DNA from: Streptomyces sp. SAJ15
GTDB lineage: Bacteria; Actinomycetota; Actinomycetes; Streptomycetales; Streptomycetaceae
Assembly: GCF_007595705.1 (NCBI RefSeq)
Contig: NZ_NISY01000001.1
Coordinates: 310,001-374,000, forward strand
DNA: 64,000 bases
Reading direction: 5' to 3'
Below, piece after piece: positions 24,280 through 33,369 of this stretch. Made by a program: the position numbers and the translations under genes. The notes beneath the pieces were generated by a model. It did not search any database. It saw only the letters and a program-made list of their open reading frames with translations, and was not told where the DNA came from. Each line of letters begins with the position of its first letter. Position 1 is the stretch's first letter.

Positions 24280-25611
24280 ATGGCGATCCCGCGGGATCCG
24301 GGCGCGGACGCGCTGCGGGTGACCCCCCACTCCGTACGGCTGGCGGCCTTCGCCGCCGATGTGCTGTTCGTCCTCATGGCGGTGCTGGTGCCGGGGGTGA
24401 TCGCGGCCGGAGGGCTGGTGTGGGGCACGGGCTGGGGAACGCTCGGGTTCCTCGCGATCTTCCTGTTGATCTTCGCGCTGGCGTTCATCAGCCTCCTCGC
24501 GACCGAGGTGTGGCTGACCGGCCAGACCGTGGGGAAGGCCATGCGGGGCCTGACGGTGCGCCGCCTGGACGGGGCCGCTCCGGCGCGCACCCCGGCCGGG
24601 CTGGGCTGGGCGACCGCGCGGCAGTCGGTCGGCTATCTGGTGGTCGACGTGTTCGGGCTCGGGACACTCGTCTCGCTGGGGAACCGGCGTCACCGGTGTC
24701 TGCACGACTACGCGTTCGGCAGCGAGGTGTTGGGCCGATGCCAGGCCGACGATCCCTCCCTGCCGCGGACGACGGCCGCCCGCCTGACGGACTTCAAGGA
24801 GCGCCTGGAGACGGCGTCCGAGGAGCTCAGGCAGAGATACGGCTGGCTGTTCTCCCTGTGGAGGTGGCAGGCCAGGATCGTCGCGGGGCTGATCACCCTG
24901 CTGTTGTTCGTCAAGACCGCCGTCACCGCGTCCTCGGCCGAGGGCCGCGAGAGGCGCCGCGACGCGAGGGAGGAGGGGGTCCAGGGCGCTCCGGCAGGCT
25001 GGAGCGACGCTCGCCTGGCCGCCGCCCCACGGGCCGCCGAGACGCCTCCGTCCGGCGGCCTGTCGACCGCCGCCACGGTAGGGCTGTTCGTGGGGACGGC
25101 CGCCGCCACGGCGGCAGTGGCCGCCGGGGTCGCTTTGGGCGCCGGGGGCGGCGGGGGTGGCGGGGGTGGCGGGGGTGGCGGTGACGGTCCGGACGCCGGC
25201 GGTGGCCAGGACACGCAGACCTCCGCGCCACCCCCGCCCACGACATCCGGCCAGGAGCCCTCGCTCGCCGGCGACTACGAGGACGAGACGGGTGGCTTCC
25301 AGCTCTTCGTCGCGCCGGCCGACGGCGGTGGCTACCACGTGACCTGGACGACGGTCGAGACCTTTGGTACCGATCCCTCGGGCTGCGAGCAGAATTCCGG
25401 CCCGGACACGGATCCGGCGGAGGCCGTCGTCACCGGCGAGGGGAGCCGGTACGAGGGGCGGGTCCTCTCGGTGTCCCTCTCCGGGGGCGGCGGAAGCTGC
25501 TTCTACCAGGCGCACGATGTGACGATCGAGGTCGTGGACCAGGACACGCTCCGGATGTGCGGTGGTGAGTCGACCACCGGAGACTGCCCGACCTACCGGC
25601 GCATGGAGTAG
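24280..25611 (+). CDS. RDD family membrane protein with Gly-rich linker and extracytoplasmic domain
   Basis: 443 residues from ATG 24280, chosen because GGGAGGTG lies seven bases upstream (an in-frame ATG at 24253 has none). Residues ~15-150 are an RDD domain: VRLAAFAADVLFVLMAVLVP, then GQTVGKAMRGLTVRRLDG and RHRCLHDYAFG. A cytosolic helix and a hydrophobic segment (IVAGLITLLLFVKTAV) follow, then a further membrane segment near 275 (TVGLFVGTAAATAAVAAGVA). Next are a run of 13 glycines, a Pro/Thr linker and an acidic four-Cys domain (CEQNSG, SCFYQ, MCGG, DCPTY) probably outside the cell with two disulfides. Function unknown. Confidence 0.8.
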   Translation: MAIPRDPGADALRVTPHSVRLAAFAADVLFVLMAVLVPGVIAAGGLVWGTGWGTLGFLAIFLLIFALAFISLLATEVWLTGQTVGKAMRGLTVRRLDGAAPARTPAGLGWATARQSVGYLVVDVFGLGTLVSLGNRRHRCLHDYAFGSEVLGRCQADDPSLPRTTAARLTDFKERLETASEELRQRYGWLFSLWRWQARIVAGLITLLLFVKTAVTASSAEGRERRRDAREEGVQGAPAGWSDARLAAAPRAAETPPSGGLSTAATVGLFVGTAAATAAVAAGVALGAGGGGGGGGGGGGGDGPDAGGGQDTQTSAPPPPTTSGQEPSLAGDYEDETGGFQLFVAPADGGGYHVTWTTVETFGTDPSGCEQNSGPDTDPAEAVVTGEGSRYEGRVLSVSLSGGGGSCFYQAHDVTIEVVDQDTLRMCGGESTTGDCPTYRRME

Positions 25612-25630
25612 TCACGGCCGGCGACCGCCC

Positions 25631-26251
25631 TCACGCACCCGGCTTGCGCCACATCGCGGCGACCACCGGGCCGCCCTTCGGAACGGTGATCTCCCGCACC
25701 ACCGTGAAGCCAAAACGCTCGTAGTAGGGGACGTTGGCCAGGTTGGTCGACTCCAGGTAGGCGGGCTGGTCCGCGCGGTCGCACCGGTCGAGTCGGGAGC
25801 GCAGCAGCGCGGTGCCGCCGCCCGTGCCGCGGAACCGCGGGTCGGGGTCGGTACCGATGATGGACAGGTACCAGTGCGGCTCGGCGGGGTGCGCGGCCGC
25901 CATGGCGTTCACGACGGTGATGGCTCGCGGGGTGCCGGTCCGCGAGGCCCAGACGTAGGGCGGCAGCGCCAGCAGCTCCCGCCAGAAGGGCTGCTTCCAC
26001 TGACCGGGCGGGTCCCACAGCGTGCCTCCGACGATCCGGCCGCCGCCCTCGGGGGTGATGAATTCACTCGCTCCGTGACGCAAGTGCTGAAAGCGCAGCA
26101 TCACGGAGAAGAGCCGGGGGAGGGCGCGACGCCGCCCGGCGGAATCCGGAAATATCCATGCCATGACCGGGTCTTCGTGAAACGCCCTGGCCAAAACCGC
26201 CGACAGTTCTCGTACTCGGCCCCCGTCGGCCACCGCGATTTCGTGTGCCAT
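25631..26251 (-). CDS. GNAT family N-acetyltransferase
   Basis: 206 residues with the acetyltransferase fold. Acetyl-CoA binding lies in WYLSIIGTDPDPRFRGTGGG (the RxxGxG/A motif is RGTGGG here), and the end YLESTNLANVPYYERFGFTV is the classic motif B. ARAFHEDPVMAWIFPD near the start matches the subgroup that acetylates amines or antibiotics such as puromycin-like or bialaphos-type targets, but this is a large group. Convergent with the RDD gene, 19 bases apart. The ATG is supported by length rather than by a strong ribosome site. Confidence 0.88.
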   Translation of the reverse strand: MAHEIAVADGGRVRELSAVLARAFHEDPVMAWIFPDSAGRRRALPRLFSVMLRFQHLRHGASEFITPEGGGRIVGGTLWDPPGQWKQPFWRELLALPPYVWASRTGTPRAITVVNAMAAAHPAEPHWYLSIIGTDPDPRFRGTGGGTALLRSRLDRCDRADQPAYLESTNLANVPYYERFGFTVVREITVPKGGPVVAAMWRKPGA

Positions 26252-26455
26252 GGGGTCAGGCTACGTGGCGATTGCGGCGACTTCAGCGGAATGGGACGGT
26301 CCGTCACAGCCTGCCGCGATGACGTCTTTCACATTTCGAGCCAGACGGTAAGGGATCGTTCGCGGTCTATTACAGTGCAGAACGAGTTCGGGTCCGTACG
26401 TATGCCTACAGAAAGCCGAAGACAAGCTACGGAAAGCTACGAAAGGGGCAGGGCC

Positions 26456-27580
26456 GTGAACGCTTCCGTCGGCGCGGCCGCGGCCGCGTGGGGCCGGGCC
26501 GAACAACAGGACTTCCGCAGCCGGGTGCGCGGCTGTCTGCTCGGCGGCGCGATCGGCGACGCGCTGGGCGCGGGCATCGAGTTCGACTCGCTCGCCGAGA
26601 TCCGGCGCCGGCACGGCTCCCCGGGCGTCACCGACTTCGTCCCGGCCTACGGCAGGCGGGGCACCGTCACCGACGACACGCAGATGTCCCTCTTCACCGT
26701 CGACGGTCTGATCCGCGCCCAGGTGCGGCGCGACACCGGCGCCTGGCACCCGCCCACCGACATCCACGCCGCCCACCGCCGCTGGTACGCCACCCAGCGC
26801 GACTGGGGCCCGGACGAGCGGAAGGACGACGACGGCTGGCTCGCCCGAGAGGAGTGGCTGTACGCGCAGCGGGCCCCCGGACGGGCCTGTCTGACGGGGC
26901 TGGCCGACGAGACCATGGGCACCCTGGAGCGGCCCAAGAACCCGGACTCCAAGGGGTGTGGCGCGGTCATGCGCTCGGCGCCCTTCGGGCTGCTGGTGGG
27001 GTGGGAGCCGCAACTCGTCTTCCAACTCGCGATCGAGTGCGCGGCCCAGACCCACGGCCACCCCACCGGCTATCTGTCGGCCGGCGCCTTCGCCCTGATC
27101 GTGCACGGCCTGGCCCGCGGCGAGACCCTCGACGGCTCCATCCAGCGCGCCCTGGTCCACCTGGCCACACGGCCCGACCACGAGGAGACCACGGACGCCC
27201 TCAAGCACGCGCTGGGCGCCGTGCGGCAGGGGCTGCCGACCGCCGAGCGGGTCGAGTCCCTCGGCGAGGGCTGGGTCGCCGAAGAAGCCCTGGCCATGGG
27301 GGTGTACTGCGCGCTGGTCGCCGAAGACGTGCGCCACGGGTTGCTGTTGGCCGTCAACCACGGCGGCGACAGCGACTCCACCGGCTCCATCTGCGGCAAC
27401 CTGCTGGGCGCGCTGCACGGCGACACGGCGCTGCCGCCGGCGTGGGTGGCGGAGGTGGAGGGGCGTGCCACGGTGCTGCAACTGGCGGACGACTTCGCCA
27501 TGGAGATGACCCAGGGGCCGTCCCTGCACGGCCCGGCGTCCTCCGCGCCCGCCTGGCTGGCCCGCTACCCGCGGGCGTAG
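26456..27580 (+). CDS. ADP-ribosylglycohydrolase family protein
   Basis: 374 residues from GTG 26456, which has GAAAGGGGCAG just upstream (ATG 26402 is in frame but weaker). The DraG-type dinuclear Mg site is visible: RGCLLGGAIGDALGAGIEFD, GTVTDDTQMSLF and, near the end, NHGGDSDSTGSICGNLLGA. AAQTHGHPTGYLSAGAFA is also typical. Such enzymes remove ADP-ribose from proteins or small molecules in the cytosol. No ADP-ribosyltransferase is adjacent. The last 16 bases overlap the 3' end of the convergent GT87 gene. Confidence 0.92.
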   Translation: MNASVGAAAAAWGRAEQQDFRSRVRGCLLGGAIGDALGAGIEFDSLAEIRRRHGSPGVTDFVPAYGRRGTVTDDTQMSLFTVDGLIRAQVRRDTGAWHPPTDIHAAHRRWYATQRDWGPDERKDDDGWLAREEWLYAQRAPGRACLTGLADETMGTLERPKNPDSKGCGAVMRSAPFGLLVGWEPQLVFQLAIECAAQTHGHPTGYLSAGAFALIVHGLARGETLDGSIQRALVHLATRPDHEETTDALKHALGAVRQGLPTAERVESLGEGWVAEEALAMGVYCALVAEDVRHGLLLAVNHGGDSDSTGSICGNLLGALHGDTALPPAWVAEVEGRATVLQLADDFAMEMTQGPSLHGPASSAPAWLARYPRA

Positions 27581-28986
27581 GACGGCCGCCGGCGCGACAC
27601 GCCCTCCGCGCGGGCGCGCGGTCCGCGCGGCCCGTACAGCCCGCGCGGCGCGACACTCGCGTCCGACGGGGTGCGCAGGGCCCGTACGGTCAGACAGCCG
27701 GCCACGGCGAGGAAGGCGACCCCCAGCAGGGGGTAGGCCGCGGTCAGCAGCACCTGGCCCGCGTCGAGACGCAGTTCGACGTGGCGGGGCACGACGTGCG
27801 GCGGGTACCAGATCGCGTACGAGCAGAGGAGCAGCCCGGTCAGCGCGGCCCCGCCGACCCACCGCGCGGTGCGTCGGCGGCGCGCCTCCGCGCATAGCAG
27901 CAGGGTCACGGGCACCGCCCACACCCAGTGGTGCGACCAGGAGACCGGGCTGACCAGCAGCGCGGTGATCGCGCACGCCAGTGCGGACCAGGCCGGGCCG
28001 TACGGCAACCGCTCGCCCGCGCGGTGGGCACCGACCGCGACGGCCATGCCCGCGCAGCCGACGAGGGCGGCGGCGAGGAGCCACCACAGGCCCGGGTCGA
28101 CGGTGTGCAGGGCGCGGGCCAGAACGCCGCGGAGGTTCTGGTTGCCGGCCTCCTCGACGTCGCCCGGCCGGTCCGCGGAGAGCACCACGTCGGTCCAGAA
28201 GCGTCGCGAGTCGCGCGGCAGCACCAGGCCCGCCAGCGCCACGGTGGCGGCGAAGGCGGCCGTCGCCACCCCCGCCCGTCGTAGCTCCTCCCGCCCGGCG
28301 GGTCGCGCGTGCCGTAGCTCCTCCCGTGGCAGCTCCTCCCGGGGCCGCGGTGACCTCGAGAGGCGCGGTTCCCCGTGCCGTCGGCCCCATGTCCGGCGCC
28401 CCCGACGCGCCGCGAGCCCCGCCAGCGCCAGGAACACCACGAACAGCGCCGGGGTGAGCTTGATCCCGGTCGCGATCCCGATGCCCACGCCGGCCCAGCG
28501 ATGGCCGGGCCGCCCGGTGAGGTCCCACAGCACCAGCACCGCGATCAGGAGATTGATCTGGCCGTACCGCAGGGTGGACCACACCGGCTCGCACCACACC
28601 GCGACGGCGGCCACCAGCAGCGCGGCCGCCGGCCGCGGCACCGGGAGGCGGTCGCCGACCAGCCGCAGCGACAACTGGGCCAGGACGGCCACCAGGGCGA
28701 GGTTGACCGCCGTCGCCAGCACCTTCACGACACCGACCGCCGGCAGGCTCAGCGGGGTGAACAGCAGGGCCGCGAAGGGCGGATAGGTGGTGGGCAGCTC
28801 ATAGCGGGTGGCCCGCAGGTCGTACAGGTCCGCGCCGGTCCGCACCGCCCAGCCCTCCGCGCGGTAGACCATCAGGTCGACCATCGAGACCTGCGCGGCC
28901 CGTTGCGCCAGCCACAGGCCCGTGAAGGACAGCAGGCAGAAGACCACCGCCCAGAGGGTGGGGCGGCGGCGCGGGAGGGCTTTCAC
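27565..28986 (-). CDS. GT87-type (DUF2029) membrane mannosyltransferase-like protein
   Basis: 473 residues from GTG 28986, preceded by GGAGGGTGGAG. About 11 membrane helices of the GT-C kind. An early acidic loop (MVDLMVYRAEGWAVRTGADLYD) and TTYPPFAALLFTPLSL match the GT87 family of polyprenyl-phosphate-mannose-dependent alpha-1,2-mannosyltransferases. The catalytic Asp would be the one in MVDLMVY. The middle of the protein has an Arg/Glu repeat (REELPREELRHARPAGREEL) not seen in most relatives, probably in a cytosolic loop. Likely involved in lipoglycan or cell-surface glycan building. Confidence 0.85.
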   Translation of the reverse strand: MKALPRRRPTLWAVVFCLLSFTGLWLAQRAAQVSMVDLMVYRAEGWAVRTGADLYDLRATRYELPTTYPPFAALLFTPLSLPAVGVVKVLATAVNLALVAVLAQLSLRLVGDRLPVPRPAAALLVAAVAVWCEPVWSTLRYGQINLLIAVLVLWDLTGRPGHRWAGVGIGIATGIKLTPALFVVFLALAGLAARRGRRTWGRRHGEPRLSRSPRPREELPREELRHARPAGREELRRAGVATAAFAATVALAGLVLPRDSRRFWTDVVLSADRPGDVEEAGNQNLRGVLARALHTVDPGLWWLLAAALVGCAGMAVAVGAHRAGERLPYGPAWSALACAITALLVSPVSWSHHWVWAVPVTLLLCAEARRRRTARWVGGAALTGLLLCSYAIWYPPHVVPRHVELRLDAGQVLLTAAYPLLGVAFLAVAGCLTVRALRTPSDASVAPRGLYGPRGPRARAEGVSRRRPSYARG

Positions 28987-29229
28987 GGGGACTCCACCCT
29001 CCAGGGGGCGACACGGGGCGGTCCGCGCGGGCCGCCGGCATCCCGTGACCCGCCGACAGGGGAGCCTCGCCTCCCGGTCACCGGAAGGCGAGGCGGTGGC
29101 GAGCGGCAGGATAGCGCGGAATGATCCCGTTTTGCCCTTGAGTAAGCCCCTTCGTGTCTCTCTCCCGGGGTGCCTCTCAGCCCCTCCCGAAGCCGCCCTT
29201 CGAGGGAGGCCACACCCCGATGTCGCGGC

Positions 29230-30414
29230 TCAGACGCGCAGCGCCGCCGCCAGGCGGGTCAGCCCCTCCGAGATCTCCTCCGGGGTGTGCGTGACGAACG
29301 ACAGGCGCAGCGCCGCCGGGTCCGGCTCGGTGGGGAAGAACGGCGCGCCCGGGACGTAGGCGACGTCGTGCCGTACCGCCGTGCGCAGCAGCTCCGTGGC
29401 GTCGTACCCGCGCGGCAGCGAGGCCCAGACGAACATGCCGCCTTCCGGCTCGTTCCACCGCGAACCCTCCGGCAGGGCGTCGGGCAGCCCGGCGAGCAGC
29501 GCGTCCCGACGCTCGCGGTAGGCGCCGCGGACCCGTTCGAGGTGGGCGTCCAGATCGGCGACGGTCAGATAGCGCGCCGCGGCCCGTTGGTCCACCGTCG
29601 AGGTGTGCAGGTCCGCGGCCTGCTTGGCGACGACGCAGGCGCGGCGCAGGGTTTCGGGGGCCCGCAGCCAGCCGAGCCGCAGCCCGGGAGCCATGATCTT
29701 GGAATAGCTGCCGAGCAGCACCGCGCGGTCGGCGACCCGCGGGTCCGCGGCGATCCAGGGCACCGGTGCGCCGGCGAAGCGCAGTTCGCCGTACGGGTCG
29801 TCCTCGACCAGCCACAGCCCCCGCCGCAGGGCCACCTCGGCGACCGCGCGGCGCCGCTCGGCGGGGAGGGTGCGCCCGGTGGGGTTCTGGAACGTGGGGA
29901 TGGTGTAGAGCAGCTTCGGTCGCTCCCGCGCGGTCAGGTCCTCCAACGCCCACGGGTCGAGGCCCTGCTCGTCACAGGGCACCGGGATGACGCGCGCGCC
30001 GGCGAAGCCGAAGCACTGGAGCGCGGCGAGGTAGGTCGGGCTCTCCACCAGCACGGTGTCGCCGGGCTCCAACAGGGCCGCCGCCAGCAGTGTCAGGGCC
30101 TGCTGCGAGCCGGTGGTGACAAGGAGGTCGTCCGCCCCGGTGGGCAGGCCGCGGGAGGTCAACCGGGCGGCGGTGACGGCCCGTAGGCCGGGGTCGCCCT
30201 CGGTCGTGGAGTACTGCAAGGCCTCGCGCGGGCCGGCCGCGAGGACATGGCGGAAGGCGTCGGCGATGCCGTCCGCGTCGAAGAGCTCCGGGGCCGGCAG
30301 CCCACCGGCGAAGGAGATCACCTCGGGGCGTGCGGTGAGGGCGAGGATGTCACGTACCGGGGAACCGGCGACCGAGGTGGCGCGGGCGGCGAGATCGGGA
30401 ACGGCGGTGCGCAT
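29230..30414 (-). CDS. PLP-dependent aminotransferase (class I, MocR/LysN-like)
   Basis: 394 residues, fold type I. GGLPAPELFD at the start, LVTTGSQQALTLLAAALLEP near 95, YTIPTFQNPTGRTLPAERR near 170, EDDPYGELRF, and the PLP lysine in GSYSKIMAPGLRLGW near 232; RLSFVTHTPEEI closes the active site. The pattern is that of 2-aminoadipate-type transaminases related to the C-terminal domain of MocR regulators, without the regulator's HTH. Probable role in amino-acid metabolism, exact acceptor unknown. Stand-alone gene; the spacer to the next minus-strand gene is 297 bp and looks empty. Confidence 0.92.
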   Translation of the reverse strand: MRTAVPDLAARATSVAGSPVRDILALTARPEVISFAGGLPAPELFDADGIADAFRHVLAAGPREALQYSTTEGDPGLRAVTAARLTSRGLPTGADDLLVTTGSQQALTLLAAALLEPGDTVLVESPTYLAALQCFGFAGARVIPVPCDEQGLDPWALEDLTARERPKLLYTIPTFQNPTGRTLPAERRRAVAEVALRRGLWLVEDDPYGELRFAGAPVPWIAADPRVADRAVLLGSYSKIMAPGLRLGWLRAPETLRRACVVAKQAADLHTSTVDQRAAARYLTVADLDAHLERVRGAYRERRDALLAGLPDALPEGSRWNEPEGGMFVWASLPRGYDATELLRTAVRHDVAYVPGAPFFPTEPDPAALRLSFVTHTPEEISEGLTRLAAALRV

Positions 30415-30711
30415 GGTGCTCCTTCGCGGCTCGGATGGCCGCAGCCTACGGCGAAGGATTCACCATGCAACGACATCGTCCGGGATGTGGGCGCCGGAGG
30501 CCGAGCGGCGGAGCGGGGGGCGAAGGATCGAGGCGCGAACGGCCGCCGATCCGAGGGAGGGGAATTCCGGCCGGGGTGGGGTGGGAAATGCGGAACTCGG
30601 CACCCACCCCACCGGCGGGGCGGAAGAGCGCAGCAATGAGCCCCCTCGGCAGGGACGGCGGCCGGTCGAGAGGGCTCTGCGCGGTTGTCGCTAGGGAGAC
30701 GACAGCGGGTA

Positions 30712-30918
30712 TCAATCGATGTCGAAAGCCCCACGGTTGACGTCCGTCACGAATGCGGACCACGCCTCGGGGGCGAAGCCGAGCGCCGGCCCCTGCGGGT
30801 TCTTGGAGTCGCGCACGGCGATCTCAACCGCGGTGGGAGAGGCCACTTCCACGCACGCGCCGGTGGTCGAGTAAGAGGACTTGGTCCACATGCTCTGCTT
30901 TCCACGCTGAATAGCCAC
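30712..30918 (-). CDS. DUF397 protein
   Basis: 68 residues, the usual size: MWTKSSYSTTGACVEVA, then EIAVRDSKNPQGPALGF and AWSAFVTDV. Start is GTG 30918 (CGGAG is the nearest ribosome-like site). It is downstream of the XRE gene at 31986 with an unusually wide 200-bp gap between the XRE stop and this start, in which I see no gene; it may have its own promoter. Presumed partner of that XRE protein. Confidence 0.9.
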   Translation of the reverse strand: MAIQRGKQSMWTKSSYSTTGACVEVASPTAVEIAVRDSKNPQGPALGFAPEAWSAFVTDVNRGAFDID

Positions 30919-31122
30919 GTCAACTCCGATGCGTTCGAGGTGTTTCGTTGATGGTGTTCCGCCTCGGTTAAGGAGGCGTGATCGACACTACTCGGCGGCC
31001 TCGGATGGAGAATGGGATAGTCACTCGACCGGATGGCATATTCCATCGGCCTCTTCCGTGTGGCAGGCGCGGAGGTGTACTCTCCGGCCCCCCTCGGCAG
31101 TTCGGCACGTTATGGATCGGTT

Positions 31123-31986
31123 TTACCGGGCTTCCAGGTGCTGGCGCGCCGCCTCCAGGACGAACCGGCGGCTCTGCTCCACGTTCAACGCCTGGGCGCG
31201 CAGGTGCTCGTACATCATGCTGTAGCTCTGCACGTCGGTGAGCTTCTCCAGGTACAGGTCGCTGGTGACGCCTTCGAGGTAGACCACGCTGGTGTCGGAC
31301 TCGTCGGAGAACTCCAGAATGGCGAACTGGCCGCTCATTCCCGGGTGCGCGCCCACGTCGTAGGGCAGCACCTGCACGGTCACATGCGGCTCGTGGCTCA
31401 TCTGGACCAGGTGCTCCAGTTGTTCGGCCATGATGCGCGGGCTGCCGACCACGCGCCGCAGCGCCGCCTCGTCGACGACCGCCCACAGCCGCAGCGGATT
31501 GAGCGGGTCGCTGATCCGCTCCTGCCGCTTGAGCCGCACCTGAACGCGCTGGGAGATCTGTTCCTGAGCGGCTTCCGGCAGCACGCCGGTGACGGCCGCC
31601 TCCGCGTATCGCGGGGTCTGCAGCAGACCGGGCAATCCCTGTGGTTCATAGATCCGCAGTGATGCCGCGTCGTTCTCGAATCCGATGTAGACGCTGTACG
31701 GAACCTCGCCGAACGCATTCCACCAGCCTTGCTGGCGCGACTCCTTGGCCATTTGCATCAGGGAATCGACGAGGTGTTTGTCCTCGACCTTGTAGACCCG
31801 GCACAGGTCGCGCACATCGCGCTGACTGATGCTGCGACGGCCGTTCTCCAGTCTGCTGATTTTCGATTGGGAGACCATCAGCTCCTCGGCGACCTCTTCC
31901 GCCGTCATGCCCTTCTCCTGGCGGAGCCTGCGCAGTTCTTGACCCAACCGGCGTCGCCTGACGGTGGGGCCGACATTGGACGTCAC
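31123..31986 (-). CDS. XRE-family regulator (HTH + DUF5753)
   Basis: 287 residues from GTG 31986, supported by GGAGGTG nine bases upstream. N-terminal HTH: LGQELRRLRQEKGMTAEEVA, then LMVSQSKISRLENGRRS. The DUF5753 domain follows, with GLLQTPRYAEA, WAVVDEAALRRVVG, VTVQVLPYDVGAHPGMSG and SVVYLEG. Third member of this family in the window. Upstream, 31987-32353 separates it from the GPP34 gene. Confidence 0.92.
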   Translation of the reverse strand: MTSNVGPTVRRRRLGQELRRLRQEKGMTAEEVAEELMVSQSKISRLENGRRSISQRDVRDLCRVYKVEDKHLVDSLMQMAKESRQQGWWNAFGEVPYSVYIGFENDAASLRIYEPQGLPGLLQTPRYAEAAVTGVLPEAAQEQISQRVQVRLKRQERISDPLNPLRLWAVVDEAALRRVVGSPRIMAEQLEHLVQMSHEPHVTVQVLPYDVGAHPGMSGQFAILEFSDESDTSVVYLEGVTSDLYLEKLTDVQSYSMMYEHLRAQALNVEQSRRFVLEAARQHLEAR

Positions 31987-32353
31987 GGGACGTGCACCTC
32001 CGGCTTCGTACTGCTGCCTTCTGCTGGTCAGCAGCCTGCCACCAACGGTCGTGAGCGCGCTGGGAAACGGCCCCACAGAGTGTTCGCCGGGTGCGTTGCT
32101 GACGGCCGTAACGAAGCAGGACGTACGAAAGCGGGCACCGTACGCACGCGTGCGCGCGGGGCGGTGGATCGGCCGTCGTCCGGGGCGGCCGGTCCACCAC
32201 CCCGCGCGCTGACAGCGGCTCCCGTACCGGGTCGGTGGCGACTGTGTCGCGGTCGGGTCGCGGTGGAGCGGATTACTGCCGATTGCTTCGAACTGCTGGT
32301 ACTGCCGTGCCGATGGCCGTGCCGACGACCCGCGACGCCCTGGGGACGGCGTG
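31987..32353. other. Spacer without a recognisable gene
   Basis: Frames here have the wrong codon use and no homology I recognise. It should hold the promoter of the XRE gene at 31986; a CTGCTGGTCAGCAG inverted repeat lies near 32020. Confidence 0.5.
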
Positions 32354-33091
32354 CTAACGGGCCCCCACGCGGGCCATGCTCCCGCGGCGGGACGGCTGGG
32401 CCGGAACTCCGGCCGTGGCACGCACCGCCGGCTGTCGCGCCGTGGCCGGCGCGCGCCTCGGCTGAGCCGCGACACCGTTCTGCACGTCCATCACGGCGTG
32501 CGCCACGAGCCCGCCCATCGGGTCATGCCGGATCAGGTCCCGGAGCCGGGAGCGCGAGGAACGCCCCTCGTTCCCGGGGTAGAGGTGCTTGCCGAGCCCG
32601 ACCGCGTGGGCCAGGGCGGCGAGTGCCGCGGTCCGCGGGTCCGGCGGCACGCCGGTGCGGATCGCGCTGTCCAGCCGGGTCCTGATCTCCCGGCTGATGG
32701 CCGTGTCGGTCGCCTGATAGCGAGTCGTCGGCAGAACTCCGCACATCTGGCCCGCCACGGCATGCACCATGCCGCACCGCTCCAGATGTGTGAGGTAGGT
32801 CTGACGCAGCCCCAGCCGGGGCCCGCCGATCCAGTGGACCGCCCGCACCGGGCTGCCACGACGACGCAGCAACTCAAGCGCGGAGTCCAGTGTCGGATCT
32901 CCAGTCGGCCGTGGCAGCACCACGGCGATACGATCCCCGTCAGGGGCTATCCGTCCTGCCAGAGCCAGCTCCACTAGCTGCGCCCCGGCAAGACCGAGGT
33001 CGAGCGACTGCGGCTGCGCCGTGGTGCCCGTGGCCGGGTCCAAGGCGAGCAGCAGAAGCTCCTCCGGAATTGTTCTGCGGCTCCTGCCCAT
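32354..33091 (-). CDS. GPP34 (GOLPH3/VPS74-like) family protein
   Basis: 245 residues. Begins RRTIPEELLLLALDPATGTT and SLDLGLAGAQLVELALAGRI, the signature of bacterial GPP34 proteins, which share the phosphoinositide-binding GOLPH3 fold. GGGGAGG sits five bases before the ATG. The last ~45 residues are an Arg/Ala-rich tail. Streptomyces carry many paralogues of unknown role, often near development genes; in eukaryotes the fold links glycosyltransferases to membranes. Divergent from the serine hydrolase gene at 33370. Confidence 0.9.
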   Translation of the reverse strand: MGRSRRTIPEELLLLALDPATGTTAQPQSLDLGLAGAQLVELALAGRIAPDGDRIAVVLPRPTGDPTLDSALELLRRRGSPVRAVHWIGGPRLGLRQTYLTHLERCGMVHAVAGQMCGVLPTTRYQATDTAISREIRTRLDSAIRTGVPPDPRTAALAALAHAVGLGKHLYPGNEGRSSRSRLRDLIRHDPMGGLVAHAVMDVQNGVAAQPRRAPATARQPAVRATAGVPAQPSRRGSMARVGAR

Positions 33092-33369
33092 CCATGCCTC
33101 CCCGCGTGGATGAATGACAGGGTGACCCCTCTCACATTGGTCTGTCGAGAGTGCGTGGGGGGTTCGGGTGGGAACCAGCAGGTATGTCGTTCTCGTCTAG
33201 CAGGGCGGCGGTGCCCCGGGTGTGCTGTGAATGCGCACCGGTTCGGTAACGACAGCCCCGCTGCGCTGACGCGTAGTGGGGACGCTGGACACTTGATAGA
33301 ACGCTGCGTGAAATTGCCGTGCCATGAGGCGGCGGGAATCGCCGCGTGACGAGTTTCAAGGAGGTATCG

